DNA from: Cryptomeria japonica
Taxonomy: Eukaryota; Streptophyta; Pinopsida; Cupressales; Cupressaceae
Direction: 5' to 3'
Length of the DNA: 64,000 nt
Assembly (NCBI RefSeq): GCF_030272615.1
Contig: NC_081407.1
Span: 379,709,179 to 379,773,178, forward strand
Under the pieces are notes generated by a model. It did not search any database, had not been told where the DNA came from, and saw only the letters and a program-made list of their open reading frames with translations. Positions 36,022 to 47,731 of this stretch are shown piece by piece. Every line of letters begins with the position of its first letter. Within the stretch, counting starts at the first letter, position 1. The translations under genes were made by a program, and so were the position numbers.

Positions 36022-36767
36022 CTTTATTCCAAGAGTATTTATTTTTCTCTAAAATGCCTCCACTAATGGGCTTGAAAGGACCATGCTCCATGAATGCCCC
36101 AAAACCAACTGATGAGCAACTTGACCCTACAATAATTGAACAAATTCATTACCTTCTGACCTTAACAAACAAAAACATTAGAAATTGAAAGTCATAAACA
36201 ATGTAAAAAAGTAATACCCACAAGCAGATAGAACTATCTATATAGAAACAAATGAATTGTTCTCACCTTCATTAAACCAATTCATTACCTTCTAACCTTA
36301 ACAAACAAAAACATTAGAAATTAAAAATCATAAACCATGTAAAAAAGTAATACCCACAAGTAGAAAGAACTATCTATATAGAAACAAATGAATTGTTCTT
36401 ACCTTCATTAAACCAATTCATTACCTTCTGACCTTAACAAAAGAAAACATTAGAAATTAAAAATCATAAACAATTAAAAAAAGTAATACCCACAAGCAGA
36501 TATAACTATCTATATAGAAACAAATGAATTGTTCTTACCTTCATTAAACCACAAGGTCAATGGGCTAGATGTAGGATTTTTCTTTGCCTCTACGAAGTAA
36601 TAAAACAAGGCTCTCCTATTTATCTTATTTGTGGTGATATACCCACTATACTGTTTGAAGCTAACATCTTGTGTTTGCCCTGGCAACTTGGGAATCAGAT
36701 TAGATTCAGGGGCACCTAAGGCAACTAGAAATGTAGTAGCCATGGACAAAAATTTAGAACTTTCCAT
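36022..36767 (-). pseudogene. Serine carboxypeptidase-like gene, exons 1 and 2 only
   Basis: Exon 1 (36767-36539) encodes a signal-like start (MESSKFLSMATTFLVALG), then IPKLPGQTQDVSFKQYSGYI and RRALFYYFVEA...LTLWFNEG. Exon 2 (36126-36022) encodes CSSVGFGAFMEHGPFKP and KYSWNK. Boundaries are AAG|GTAAGA and TGTAG|GG, then AAAG|GTAAT, and the phase joins exactly (76 codons plus 1 base; 2 bases plus 34 codons plus 1 base). The family (S10 peptidases, vacuolar or secreted) has the oxyanion-hole motif GGPGCSS here; this copy reads EGSSCSS. The exons with catalytic Ser, Asp and His are not found downstream, so it is probably a truncated copy. The intron carries a triplication of the exon-1 end (separate entry). 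Confidence 0.75.
36141..36548. repeat. Three tandem 136-bp units, each carrying an exon-1 end and 5' splice site
   Basis: Minus strand 'ggtttaatgaag|gtaaga' ends at 36539 (true exon 1), and recurs at 36403 and, as 'gaag|gtgaga', at 36267. The period is 136 bp each time. The units lie inside the intron of the carboxypeptidase-like fragment. Confidence 0.9.
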
Positions 36768-37439
36768 CCATTTTATTCTTGTATATAATGAAATTTTGTT
36801 TATAGGAAGGTTAATGGGAGTGAACTTTCAGTTGTCTGTAGACAAATAGACTATAATTTTCATGTGTCGTGCATCAAAAATCTTTCTACATGGAACATCT
36901 TGATTCAATAAGGCCCAATGTTGGATGTTGGTGATATAGAAACAATAAAAGTAGAAGCAAACCCATGAACAGGTACCCATGTTTCACTTGTTAGATGCAA
37001 TTTTCTTCACTTTGTAACCCAGATTTATGATTGTATCTTGCACAAGAGGAAGCTCCACATTATGCTAGCTAAAGAGCACTGATGAACTATGATGTCAACG
37101 ATCATGTTAGAACGACAATCTATATAAATTTGTACTCTCAAGTGAAACATGTGATACTTGTTCTTGGTACAATGCTTAAACTGCTTCTTACTATGTATTA
37201 TGCTATGTTGATGTTGTCATCATTGTTCCCTATGAAGCTTAAGGATTGGTGCCTCAAGTATTGTTATGATTTTATCCTCCTTGTGTGGAATTTAATGATT
37301 ACTTTTCATTAAATTCATTGTCTTTGTTGTTTAGAATTGACTTCATCTACAACAGACACATAGATCAAACAAATTGAAGGCCTACCATAGAAATCAGATA
37401 TTTTATAGAAATAAAATTCACTAATTTGTCTTAGGCCTT
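36768..37439. other. Spacer; left end of the Helitron probably lies here
   Basis: No gene. A Helitron 5' end should start with TC after an A. Candidates such as 'A|TCTTTCTACA' (36881) or 'A|TCTATATAAA' (near 37119) exist, but nothing decides between them. Confidence 0.35.
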
Positions 37440-37913
37440 ATGTTGACTTACTTTCACATTACCTCATGCCAACAGGCTATGGATAGTTGCGATAGACCTA
37501 GGGATATTGTTTGCATACCTAGCGGCATGTCAAACAAGCAACCATCACCAAACTCGGTGCTTGCATCACTAAACAATGAAGCAGCATCTGAAACGGGTTC
37601 CACCTCCACCTCTATCCATTGGTTTGGATCTCCCTAGATTGAAATTGAAGTGTTGTCAATGAATGCATTACAACACTATCACAAGCTTGTCAAAGATTTA
37701 AAGAAAGCATGTGCAGATGTAGATCACGTGCAGACCCATGAGATTGAAGTGTTCCAAGAAACCATGCACACGTATGACGCTACATGCAGTGTCTTACAAT
37801 AGTATTACAATGTACTCCGGGAATTGCTATATCGAGAGATCCATGGTGTGCGTCGTTCCATGGACGTGAAACTATCCTTTTTCAGTTTCCTCGACAAATT
37901 TTTATATTCCTAG
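37440..37913 (+). pseudogene. Upstream Helitron-borne ORF, function unknown
   Basis: One frame runs from about 37440 to the TAG at 37911, broken by a TAG at 37635 and another near 37800. It is Ser/Thr/Asn-rich at first (MSNKQPSPNSVLASLNNEAA), then helical with probable coiled coil (YHKLVKDLKKACADVDHVQT), then ends LSFFSFLDKFLYS. I recognise no domain. Position upstream of the RPA gene in the same direction suggests it belongs to the element; it could instead be captured host sequence. Confidence 0.4.
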
Positions 37914-38789
37914 ATAAACTAAACTTATAAAAGAGATGCACTTTGAAAGCCATTGGATCCATGCTTGGTTTTTGGTTTGTAGATTGTCACGAACATATTG
38001 AAGCTGAGAATTTTTGTCGATGCTATTCTTATTAGATGTAAATATTGTGTAATTAAAATTGACATATTGTACACTTAACATACAAATCATACCTTCTTTG
38101 AACATAGTATACCCTTTGATGTACTCATTGAGCCATGAAATATATATTTTGCAAGTATTGCTCATTGTTGGATGTGTTACAATTTTTTTGTTTGTTCCTA
38201 CTTCTAATGAAATGTGCCATTCAAAAGTTGTGTGCATTTTATGATCTTGAAACCAATCGATTGAAGATAATAAATACTATAGAGAGCATGTATGATAGAA
38301 CTAGGGATCATGTCTTTATGATCTCTATAACTTTAGTACTTTATATAGTACGTTGGGTATATAAATCAACTCGCCGCTACAACCACTAAAAAAATTCATA
38401 GGATTTTTTATGCCCTTAAGAAGGTTACTTCATCTCTTGTTGATTGATGTTGGCCATGCTAAAATTGTTTGATAGAATTATAAAACATATGAAGTCATTC
38501 AAGGTCTATTTATTTTGACCTTGTCAATTGACAGAATGCCTAAATATTATAGGAATTATGAAGTCATATACTTCAACCATAATTGTTGCTCAACTATGGA
38601 TTGCTACATTCAATTTGAAAATGGCAACACTGTTGATCTCTTTACAATCTTATCACATGTTATTATCAATGTTGTTCCTTCTACTTAGTGATGTATAATG
38701 TTGCTATTGTAGGCTTGATACATACACATTGTCTATTATGTGTGTTGTCATTAATGAATCCAACCTTTTGTTGAACAATCGTATATTGT
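37914..38789. other. Helitron internal spacer
   Basis: AT-rich; possibly intron or promoter of the RPA-like gene. A 3' splice-like 'ttttgcag' lies at about 38810-38817. Confidence 0.4.
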
Positions 38790-38819
38790 AATGAGTAGTT
38801 TACTCCTGGTTTTGCAGGC

Positions 38820-39236
38820 AGCATCCTAGTCCCCTGTCTGATGGACATACTAACTAAAAACACAATCCAGCTTATGTACGATGGGTCTGTTCTTGTGGCT
38901 CTATGTCTCCAAATATCTACTATATCTAACTTTGGGGATGGACCCGAGCATTGCAATCATTATAGAGTTGATATTTCAGATGGTGTACACAAACAAAAGG
39001 CATCCTTGCCAAAAAAATATAACAATGACATATATTCTAAATGTCTCATGGTTGGCTCCATACTATAGATAATAAAATACATCTTCTCAAATTTGTATGG
39101 CTCTCGGTGAGTCAATAAGCCTAGTGTTATTCTAACAAAGTTCATATAACCTTTACATTTTACAAAATTCAGTGCTAAAAATATTTTATTTTTGATTGTT
39201 TCATTATGTAGGTGGATCGTTATTCTAAACCTAGAA

Positions 39237-39282
<46 letters not shown>

Positions 39283-40791
39283 ACCAATTTTCCTTTGTGT
39301 AAAACAGGAAGACCACGTAGAACAAACTATGCCTCCTCTATGTGATGCAAGTATAGAGCCAAGCACATCCACAAAATGTAAGGTTTTTGGGCGACAAAAA
39401 GAATTGTCTGGGGTCAAGCCACCTCAAAACATGGGCAACACACTTATGACAATAACTCCTATAAAAAATTTGAATCCCTACCAACCAAACTGGACCATCA
39501 AGAGTCGTGTCCTAGTGAAGGACATCTATCACTATAATACAACAAAAGCAAGTGTCCACGTTTTTAGCTTTGACATTGTAGATGGTGAAGGTACTGAAAC
39601 ACATGTTACGTATTTCAATGAACTAGCAAAAACCTATTATGATAACATCCAATTGGAGTGACATGCACATTATCTGGGGGAGCAATAAATCCAACCAATA
39701 AAATTTACAACAAACTCAACAATGGACTAGAAATAGCCTTGGTAGATGATTGAAAGGTTACTACCTGCAATGATGACTCTTCCATACCCAAGAATAGATA
39801 CACTTTCACAACTCTCGATCAAGTGGCTACCATAAATAACAACTCAACCATTGACGTTATTGGAATTGTCATTAGTGTCGATCCGAACTCAACAATACGT
39901 AGAAGAGATGGTACAGAGGTTCCTAGGTGTACCATTAAGTTAGTCAACATGACTCAAACAACCATCGATGTTACACTATGGGGTACAATGGCAGAAAAGG
40001 AAGGTACTGAACTCCAACAAAGGCATTATTTACAAGAAAAGACTACTCTTGCTATCAAAAATGGTCACATGTGTGAATTCAATGGAAAGGTAATAGGTAC
40101 AAAATTTAATACAAGGCTCTCAATAGACCCTCTTATAGAGGAATTGGCCTACCTGAAAGATTGGGACAACCAGAATATTCACACAGGACAAGAAATTGTG
40201 CATCAGCTTGCTGCACCAACTCCCACCCCTCAAAGAATGACGATTAGTGAAATCTGGGCACATGCATCAAATTCAGTGCAACCCTTCTATTGCATTCTAA
40301 AGGCAATGACACAACAGATAAAATCTAAGTCATTTTGCTATCAAGCATGTCCCACCCAAGTAAATGGAAAACCATGTAAGAAACGATTAGACGAGACCGA
40401 AGAAGTAACTTGGTATTCTTCGAAATGTAACATGACCCTGTCTGAGTGTAACTACAGATACATCCTCCAAAAACACCTACAGGACCACAAAGATACAATA
40501 TGGGCAATTGCATTTGATGAAGGGGCAACAGAACTCATGGACATGCCTGTAGAAACATTATACATGCTTCAATTCGATGACAATGCCGAGAAAAGCACCA
40601 TAGAGGTAATAAAAAATGTGACATATAATCAATTCCTCTTGAACCTAACATGCAAAAATGAAACATACAATAATGAAGAACGACTGAAGGTTACCATCAC
40701 CAAGGCAAAGCAACTAGATTTTGCCTCAGAGAGCAGTATACTTTTGGAGAAAATAAAAGAAATGTGTATTGATACAAGCCTCCAACCTTAA
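38820..40791 (+). pseudogene. Helitron-encoded RPA1-like single-strand DNA-binding protein
   Basis: The N-terminal OB fold (38841-39090) reads TKNTIQLMYDG...HYRVDISDGVHKQKASLP with a TAG near 39067. After a probable intron containing a TA microsatellite come DBD-A (39329-39661: TPIKNLNPYQPNWTIKSRV, FSFDIVDGEGTETHVTYFNE), DBD-B (from 39823: VDVIGIVISV-like, RRRDGTEVPRCTIKLVNM, LWGTMAEKEG, CEFNGKVIGT) and DBD-C with its zinc ribbon (FCYQACP, KPCKK, KCN, SECNYRYILQKHLQDH). The end at 40791 matches the usual C-terminus. A frame change at about 39659 and a TGA near 39752 break it. Host RPA coats single-stranded DNA in replication; Helitron copies presumably do so during rolling-circle transfer (inference from family). 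Confidence 0.85.
39241..39279. repeat. (TA)n microsatellite in the RPA-like gene intron
   Basis: About 19 TA dinucleotides between the first and second recognisable OB folds. Confidence 0.95.
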
Positions 40792-42254
40792 AGCCAACAC
40801 ACAGTTGTAAATATAGTCAGTTGTAAATATAGTCATGGATCTAATTACCCCTAGCCAGTACATAAATAATTCATAAATAGTCATACAGATAGTCATATTG
40901 TTGTTTAAAAATACTATCAAAGGAAGCATACAGTTGTAAATAGAATCAACATACAATTGTAAACAAAGTAAAAATGTAATTTACCCTTATATAATACAAT
41001 AGACAGTCAATATTCCTTATACCAAAATATATAGATGTGTGTGTGTACATGTGTGTGCTTGTGTGTGTCTCACTATGTGTATGCATTGTAAATTAATGAA
41101 TCATGAATGCCAGTTTATGATGGGCATACTTGGAAATTACCTTTTATCTTGATTACCTGTTTTTGAAATCTTGCTATCATTTTTACATAGACCCCAAATG
41201 ATAAAGGATTGTTTGATCTTTTAAGTTATAAAGTTTTACCAATTGATGCTTTTTCATACGATGCAATGCAACTCTTGTTGATTTGGAAACTCTACTGATA
41301 ACTTGATTTCAAATGAGTCACATATGCATTGAAATCTATTTGGAAGTGAAACTATATATGAGCATATAATTTTGAGTTTATGTTGTATATTATGTAAGTG
41401 CATATTCTGCGATCATGATTCTTTACTTCATTGAGGAAATTGTCAAACAATGTTTCTGGATGATCAAACAAAATGAATAACCAGCCTACATGAAAATATT
41501 CGCATTACATTAGACAACATTCTTTGTGGAATTTTTTCAAATAGTTTTTGTCCCTTATCTATGTTTTGAGATCTTGTCGAGGATATTTTATCGAATAGTT
41601 CATGTGCCCTGTGTATATTTATATTGTTAACGCATTTTGTCAAATAGTTCATGTGCATTGTTTATGCTTCCACTTTTTACTTCACGGCTACTAGGTGGCT
41701 GAAGCTAAAACATGATGAAATTTCTCTATCCTTTATGCTTAGATGAATGCCCTTACCCTACACAAAATATTAGTGTAGTGTTGGCTTAGGGGAATGTTGG
41801 AAGGGGAATGTTGGAAATGGGGTTTTACCTTGCACTTACATTGGTTGCAAGTGTTTGAATCCTACTTCATGGGGAACAATAAAGTGTGAACAAAAGTACA
41901 TTAGTTGATTAGATAGAGGTAACGCTTCCTATGTGGGAGGCACATCCTTTTTAATACAACCCTGCGCCACTATGGGATTTCCAATGCCCTTTAATAAAAT
42001 ACAAGATGCAACATTGAAACTTTGGACACTTTGCAAATTTTGAATGTTTAACACTCTTAAACTAAAAAAAAAGTAAACTTAATGTACATAATTTAAATTA
42101 TTTGCTAGAAGACTCCCTTCGGACTAATGTAAAATACGTAATTTGTGCATTTCAATATGCAATGTTCCATGTATATTATATTGTAGTGTTGATAATTGGT
42201 TCAAAGATTCCTTTTTAAGGTGTTTATGCTTTTCTCGATGAACATTGCAATCAG
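40792..42254. other. Spacer between Helitron genes
   Basis: AT-rich, with a short TG tract near 41036-41070. A run of similar short blocks at 41520-41660 ('tcaaatagttcatgtgc') is a small local repeat. No gene. Confidence 0.5.
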
Positions 42255-45200
42255 GTGGCTGACTCTAGCGCTCAAGGAACCACCAGTCACCCTAAACAAA
42301 TGCAAGATCAAAGAGAACTAAGTCGAAAAAGAAGTCGAACGTATTATGCCAGACATAGGGAGCAACTAGCTATATGTAGGCATTTGAAAAGAAAAGAACA
42401 AAATGAAACTAACCCTGTGAATGGAAAATCTGCAAATGTGACAAATCCTCAAGCTCACCAAAAACTACGAGTACAAGAATGATATCAAACAAAGAAAACA
42501 ATCGGGTTGAATGCTAATGCTAGATTCATGACAACAATGAAAAGCTTTCGTAAGAAAATAGACGTGCTTTCTAACTTGGAAATATGTAATATATGCAAAG
42601 AGTCATACCCAGGTATGCTTTCACACTCATCATGCCAAACCCCTACCTGTAGGAGGTACATTAATGAAAAGGGCATACACCGGTTCTCACCACACAATAA
42701 CACGGACCCAAGGAAGCAACCTATTATGCTAAAGATATTGACGCAAGTAGAAGAAATGCTCATTGCTAGAGTGAACCCTATATTGCAGGTTACTCATACA
42801 ATTGGAGGCCAATATAAGTACAATGGCCATATAATTAGCTTCCCACAAGACATATAGAGCATTGCAAGTGTTCTCCCACGTAAATTGGGAGACATAGATT
42901 TCCTTATAGTTTGCAGACCCTAGGCTCAAGGAAACTACTATGACTATTACATAAGTAGGGGTCGTGTTAGGGATGCATTACAATACAAAGTGAAATATGA
43001 CCCATACTATAAAGATGTGTCAATAGATTATAACAACCTAAACCAAATCCCCGAGGAAAGAATAGATGTATCAAACATGCTTCACACCATTGAAGCAAAC
43101 AATGATCTAATGGTAGCAAACAGTGAAGATGTTGATGAAGACCAAGTTGAGGGTATGACAACCAATTCATCATCATTTATATCCCACCTACCAAATGAAC
43201 ACCGTGAACTACAGATAATTAAGAAAACACTAGAGCTAGAGGACACCACAAATAACATCATTGATTGGCCAGAAATAGGCTTATCCCCAATTAATGAATA
43301 TAATACTGAGGGCCTACTTGATATGGCATTTCCAACACACTTCCCAAATGGAATTGGATTACAAATGCAACCAAGAACTAGGGAAATAAAGATACATGAA
43401 TATGTATTACACTTAATGCGATTCCATGATCAAAGATTTGGACAACATCCAAGATTTCGATACTACATCTACAACCTTATGATGCATCATTGGATCCAAT
43501 CTCTTGTAGCAGTTTTCATTAAAAAAATGCAAAGGAGCACTAACCAACCACTATTGAGAATTTACGTGCACACTTGAAAGATCTCCCCGACTCACAACTA
43601 GCTGAGGAATTACTACACTTTGGCTCTTCCATGAGAGGAACCAGACCATATTGGAACAAGTGTCATTTGGAATTAACAAACATGATTAACCAAATAGGAT
43701 CTCCCACCCTATTCTTTACACTAAGTGCAGTTAAGACAAAGTGGCCAGACCTCCAACAACTCCTCTCAAATAATATGGAGCTTTCCATGCATTCAAATAA
43801 GCACCATCTTGAAAATGTCATTATTAACCCACATAGAACATCATTATACCTACATCAAAGATTCACCATATTCTGTGAAGAAGTTATTAAAAAAATCCTT
43901 AGTGCTACAGATTATTGGCACTGATATGAATGGCAACACCAAGGAACCGCACATGTACATGGGTTCATGTGGCTTCAGGATGCACTAGACATGGACAATC
44001 TAGATTGGGAAAATAACGAAGATGTTGATAAAGCAAGAATTTTTTTATAAGTACGTAAGAACTTGGAACCCTCGTGCAAAAACACATAGGAACAACCAGA
44101 TATATCGATCTCCACAGGACAATAAATTCCTCCTAAACACCATAGAGATATTAGTCACACGTCCATTGGATGATTATGAAGAGTTAGTGAACCGTGTGCA
44201 AAGACACACAAAATGCAGAGAGAGAACATGCTTACGGAAGAAGGGTAGAAAATTAGAATGCCGATATAAATCTCCATGGAAAGAACATCCTACCTCTATC
44301 TTATTCTGTGATGAAACAGGCACAAAGAAATATGAACCTGCAAGAAACGATGATAGGCTCAACATCCATAGCCCAGAAATGATTTCAATATGGAGAGCTA
44401 ATATCGATTGCCAACCTGTCATATCACGCGAACTTGTACTGAAATACATTGCCAAATATACATCAAAAGTAGAGAGAACATCTGAAAGTTGTACTGCTAT
44501 GCTAACAAGAATATTCACAACTCAACAAAGAGATGACCCAGCAGTAGTAGCATATCGAATATTCATGATAGAGATTGTAGCAGAACGTGATATCAGTGAG
44601 CAATTAACTTGCCATATGCTACAAAAATTACCCCTTGTTGTTTGTAACAAACCACTTACAACTTTAAATGTTGGACAGAAAGTGCTACATCGATTAACTA
44701 AAATACAAAAATGAGACTATAGTAGAAAATAGTTACTTACACTCCTATATGGACCGCCCTCCAGAGCTAGAGACAATCACAATACTCGAATCTGCAAGAT
44801 CTTACACCTATGTTGCAAGTCATAAATCATGCAAATGGAAAAGAGAGAACAATACAAGCCATTGTTAACGTTTACCCAAAATTCTACTGTGTACTCAAGG
44901 AAGAGTCAGAACATTTTGAAATATTTTGCTGGAGTGATTTTCTCTTATATAAACACTTTCAAAATATTAAGACTAATATAGGAGTTACCAAGGAAACAAT
45001 AATCACCAATTGGCATCAAATGCATGTAAACAAATATAATGTATGGCATATCATCTAACATATCGAATAAAACGCTAGCCGCCAAGAAGAAGAAAACAAC
45101 GAAGATGAAAGGAATATAACTACCACATCAAAGATGAATGAGTGGGAATTACTTTCAAGAATGAGGCATACAATCAACAACATTGTGGACGAACTTGAAT

Positions 45201-46713
45201 TACTAGGCCAATGTGAATTTGACACCAACTATAATTAGGGTGAAACTAAAATACCACATGAATTGCACGATACTACATCACAATTTATAAATATAAAGAA
45301 AAAAACCACCCAAGACGAACATGTACCAACAAGAAAGTATACATCCACCAATACCCTATCAACGGAACAAAAGAAAGCACTTTTGATAGTCTCAAATCAT
45401 AACACCAGTGTGTTCAACAAACCATTACACATGATCATACAAGGAACTGTGGGTACAAGAAAATCATACTTGATCAGTTGTATAAAAAATATGCTACAAG
45501 AAAATTCACCACAACAAAAAAACCCAATACTCATACTAGCTCCTACCGAAATTGCTGAATTTAACATTCATGCGACAACTATTCATTCAACACTATGAAT
45601 CCCCATCAAAGAAATGCAACCACTACATGGCCAAGCACTAACAATGTTCCAAGAAAATTTGAAGGACATAAGATATATACCCATTGACGAGATGAGCTTT
45701 ATAGGTCCGAAACTATTGTTGAAAATAGATAGCCAACTTCGCAAAGCTTTCCCTCATCATAAAAATTCATACTTTGGAGGCATATCTATGATTCTCATTG
45801 GAGACCTCACCCAACTACCACCTGTAATGGATAAACCAATATAAACATCACACTCAAATGCCATAACACTTTGGAACCAATTTACAACAATTATAACCCT
45901 ATAAACGATGTTTCGCCAACAAGGGGAATCTCTAAAGAAATCACAATTCCGTCAAACACTACTAAACATATGCAATTCACACCCGACCCAATAAGATTGG
46001 CAAAGCTTGATGACACTAACAAAAGAACAATTAGTGCCAATTGTGAATAAGCAATTTGACACTATAGTCCACCTCTTTGGTACTAATGATATGGTAACCC
46101 TTGAATGCTAAAGGAATTAAATCATCTAGTTGCAATAAGTAGAGCTACAACGACTACAAGCAAACCAACTATTGACGCTGACAATGAACAACTTGAAAAG
46201 CAAGTCCTACTATCACCAAGACAGCGAATCATGCTCACAACTAACATATGGACACAAACAGGACTTGTGAATGGAGCTCTTGGTGACATAATTGAAATAA
46301 TTTATAGCCCTGACTCCAAGCCACCTGACATACCAATGTATATCATGGTCAGATTTGATAACTATAGTGGTCCCCTGTGGCACTAAAACGACCTGAAAGT
46401 TGTACCCATAACACCAGTATCACTAGGAAATCTTAGGCAACTACCAATAAAAATGGTATGGGCTATGACCATACATAAAGCCCAAGGTTTAACACTACGG
46501 AAGGAAACCATCAATATCGGTGAAATAGAAAGACAAGGTCTAACATTTAATGTAGTCTCTAGAGTGAAATTATTGGAAGACCTCCAAATTGACCAAGCAT
46601 TCTCTTACGAGCGGTATGCAAAAAATGAAAAACAATTTGTACACGGTAATAAGGAAAAAAGAAGAAGCTCGACTGCAACAACTCTCCAGATAAAAAAGAA
46701 GTATGCTTCGTGA
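42255..46713 (+). pseudogene. Helitron Rep/PIF1 helicase (RepHel), multiply broken
   Basis: N-terminal part: basic leader, a Cys-rich zinc-like stretch (CNICKESYPG...CQTPTCRRY), then Helitron_like_N landmarks. The Rep HUH motif is intact as AHVHGF (His codons at 43952 and 43958). The double-Tyr motif is intact as KYIAKYTSK (Tyr codons 44445 and 44457). C-terminal PIF1-type SF1 helicase: P-loop GTVGTRKSY (45443-45469), DEMSFIG, GDLTQLPPV, TQTGLVNGALGD, WAMTIHKAQG and VVSRVKLLEDL. The P-loop has Arg where the family has the second-last Gly of GxxGxGKS. Reading changes frame near 43570, 43990, 44780 and 46090, with in-frame stops at e.g. 42480, 42855, 43922, 45596, 45842 and 46384. It is dead, although blocks between breaks are well conserved. 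Confidence 0.9.
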
Positions 46714-47703
46714 ATCATTTTCAATGAATTTCATCTATACACCATCTATGAAAATTCTTAACAAGTTTCTATGTCATACACAGGCTTCACAACCAAAGGA
46801 AGAAGTTCACCTACAATTACCTATGACGGGAAAGCACTACATACCTTGGAATTTTGCCAAAATCAAGTATGTATCCTTCGATTGGCACTACTTAGTTTAA
46901 TTAATCTTTTATTGGAGATTCCTATATATCACATCATAATGTCTATGTTCATCATCCAATAGTGATGAAAATCATCGTGTTGTGCACCCAAATGCTACCT
47001 TTTTCAGAGAATTATGCACTACTTTAGCTAAGCCAAATTTCCTACTCTTTGAAATCCAGTGTTGAAGATCACCAATATTGTTATGTTCCACATATCTCCA
47101 TTAGATAAAAACCCCCTTTCCTGCAAAATTGACCACTATGTAACTCAATCATCAAAAGGAATTCTATCTTCTTAAACTGATGCTCTTTCTGAGTATTTTA
47201 TAAGTATACAAGAAATTTGCAAATTTAGAGAGGGTAAGAAAAATTAATTATTTTGTTTTCATAACTACCTTCCATTCTAATATTTGTGTTTCTTCTGTTA
47301 TTTTACATATCAAAGAAAGTGAGCTCTTTGTTTATTCGAGAAAAAGAAAGTGAAGCTCCCTATTTATTCAACCACATTTATACGTTGATTTTGTAACATT
47401 TTGCCTGACACATAGATGATAAAACCCTAAACTGTTACATCATTTTCTTTAATAGATGCATAGATCGATTGGGAGGTTGTAAATGAGATGATTTTATGAA
47501 AATATGTAATGGGGATAATATTCTTGACTTCTTCTATCTATGAGAATATCCTTCCCATTGTCCCTTTTGAATGACCGAATTTTGCATTTTTGAATGAGTA
47601 AATTCATTTTAATATGATAAAATTGTAATGTGAATGGCAATTCAGGCATGGTGTTTTTCAGCTTCATATGATAAATTGCTATGATTACTATCGGCAATAC
47701 AAA
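46714..47703. other. Helitron 3' non-coding region
   Basis: No gene seen between the helicase stop and the terminal hairpin. Confidence 0.5.
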
Positions 47704-47731
47704 TTGGACCTTCCTCAGGTCCAACCGCTAG
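47704..47731 (+). other. Helitron 3' terminus: hairpin plus CTAG
   Basis: Stem 'ttggacct' (47704-47711), loop 'tcctc', stem 'aggtccaa' (47717-47724), 3-nt spacer, CTAG (47728-47731), then T. A hairpin just before CTRR and insertion before a T is the known Helitron signature. The spacer is shorter than the usual ~10 nt, which is the main doubt. Confidence 0.65.

Larger units (their letters stand above)
37440..47731 (+). mobile_element. Degenerate autonomous Helitron with RPA and Rep/helicase genes
   Basis: Gene content and order (small ORF, RPA1-like, Rep plus PIF1-type helicase) are those of plant Helitrons, rolling-circle DNA transposons. The 3' end is marked by an 8-bp stem hairpin and CTAG followed by T at 47732. 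The left end is unresolved and may lie between 36.8 and 37.4 kb. Numerous stops and frame changes show that the element cannot move on its own; a related intact copy could still mobilise it in trans through its ends. Confidence 0.8.

Noticed and set aside
47494-47724. 76-codon minus-strand frame at the Helitron end
   Set aside because: Overlaps the terminal hairpin and has no homology that I recognise.
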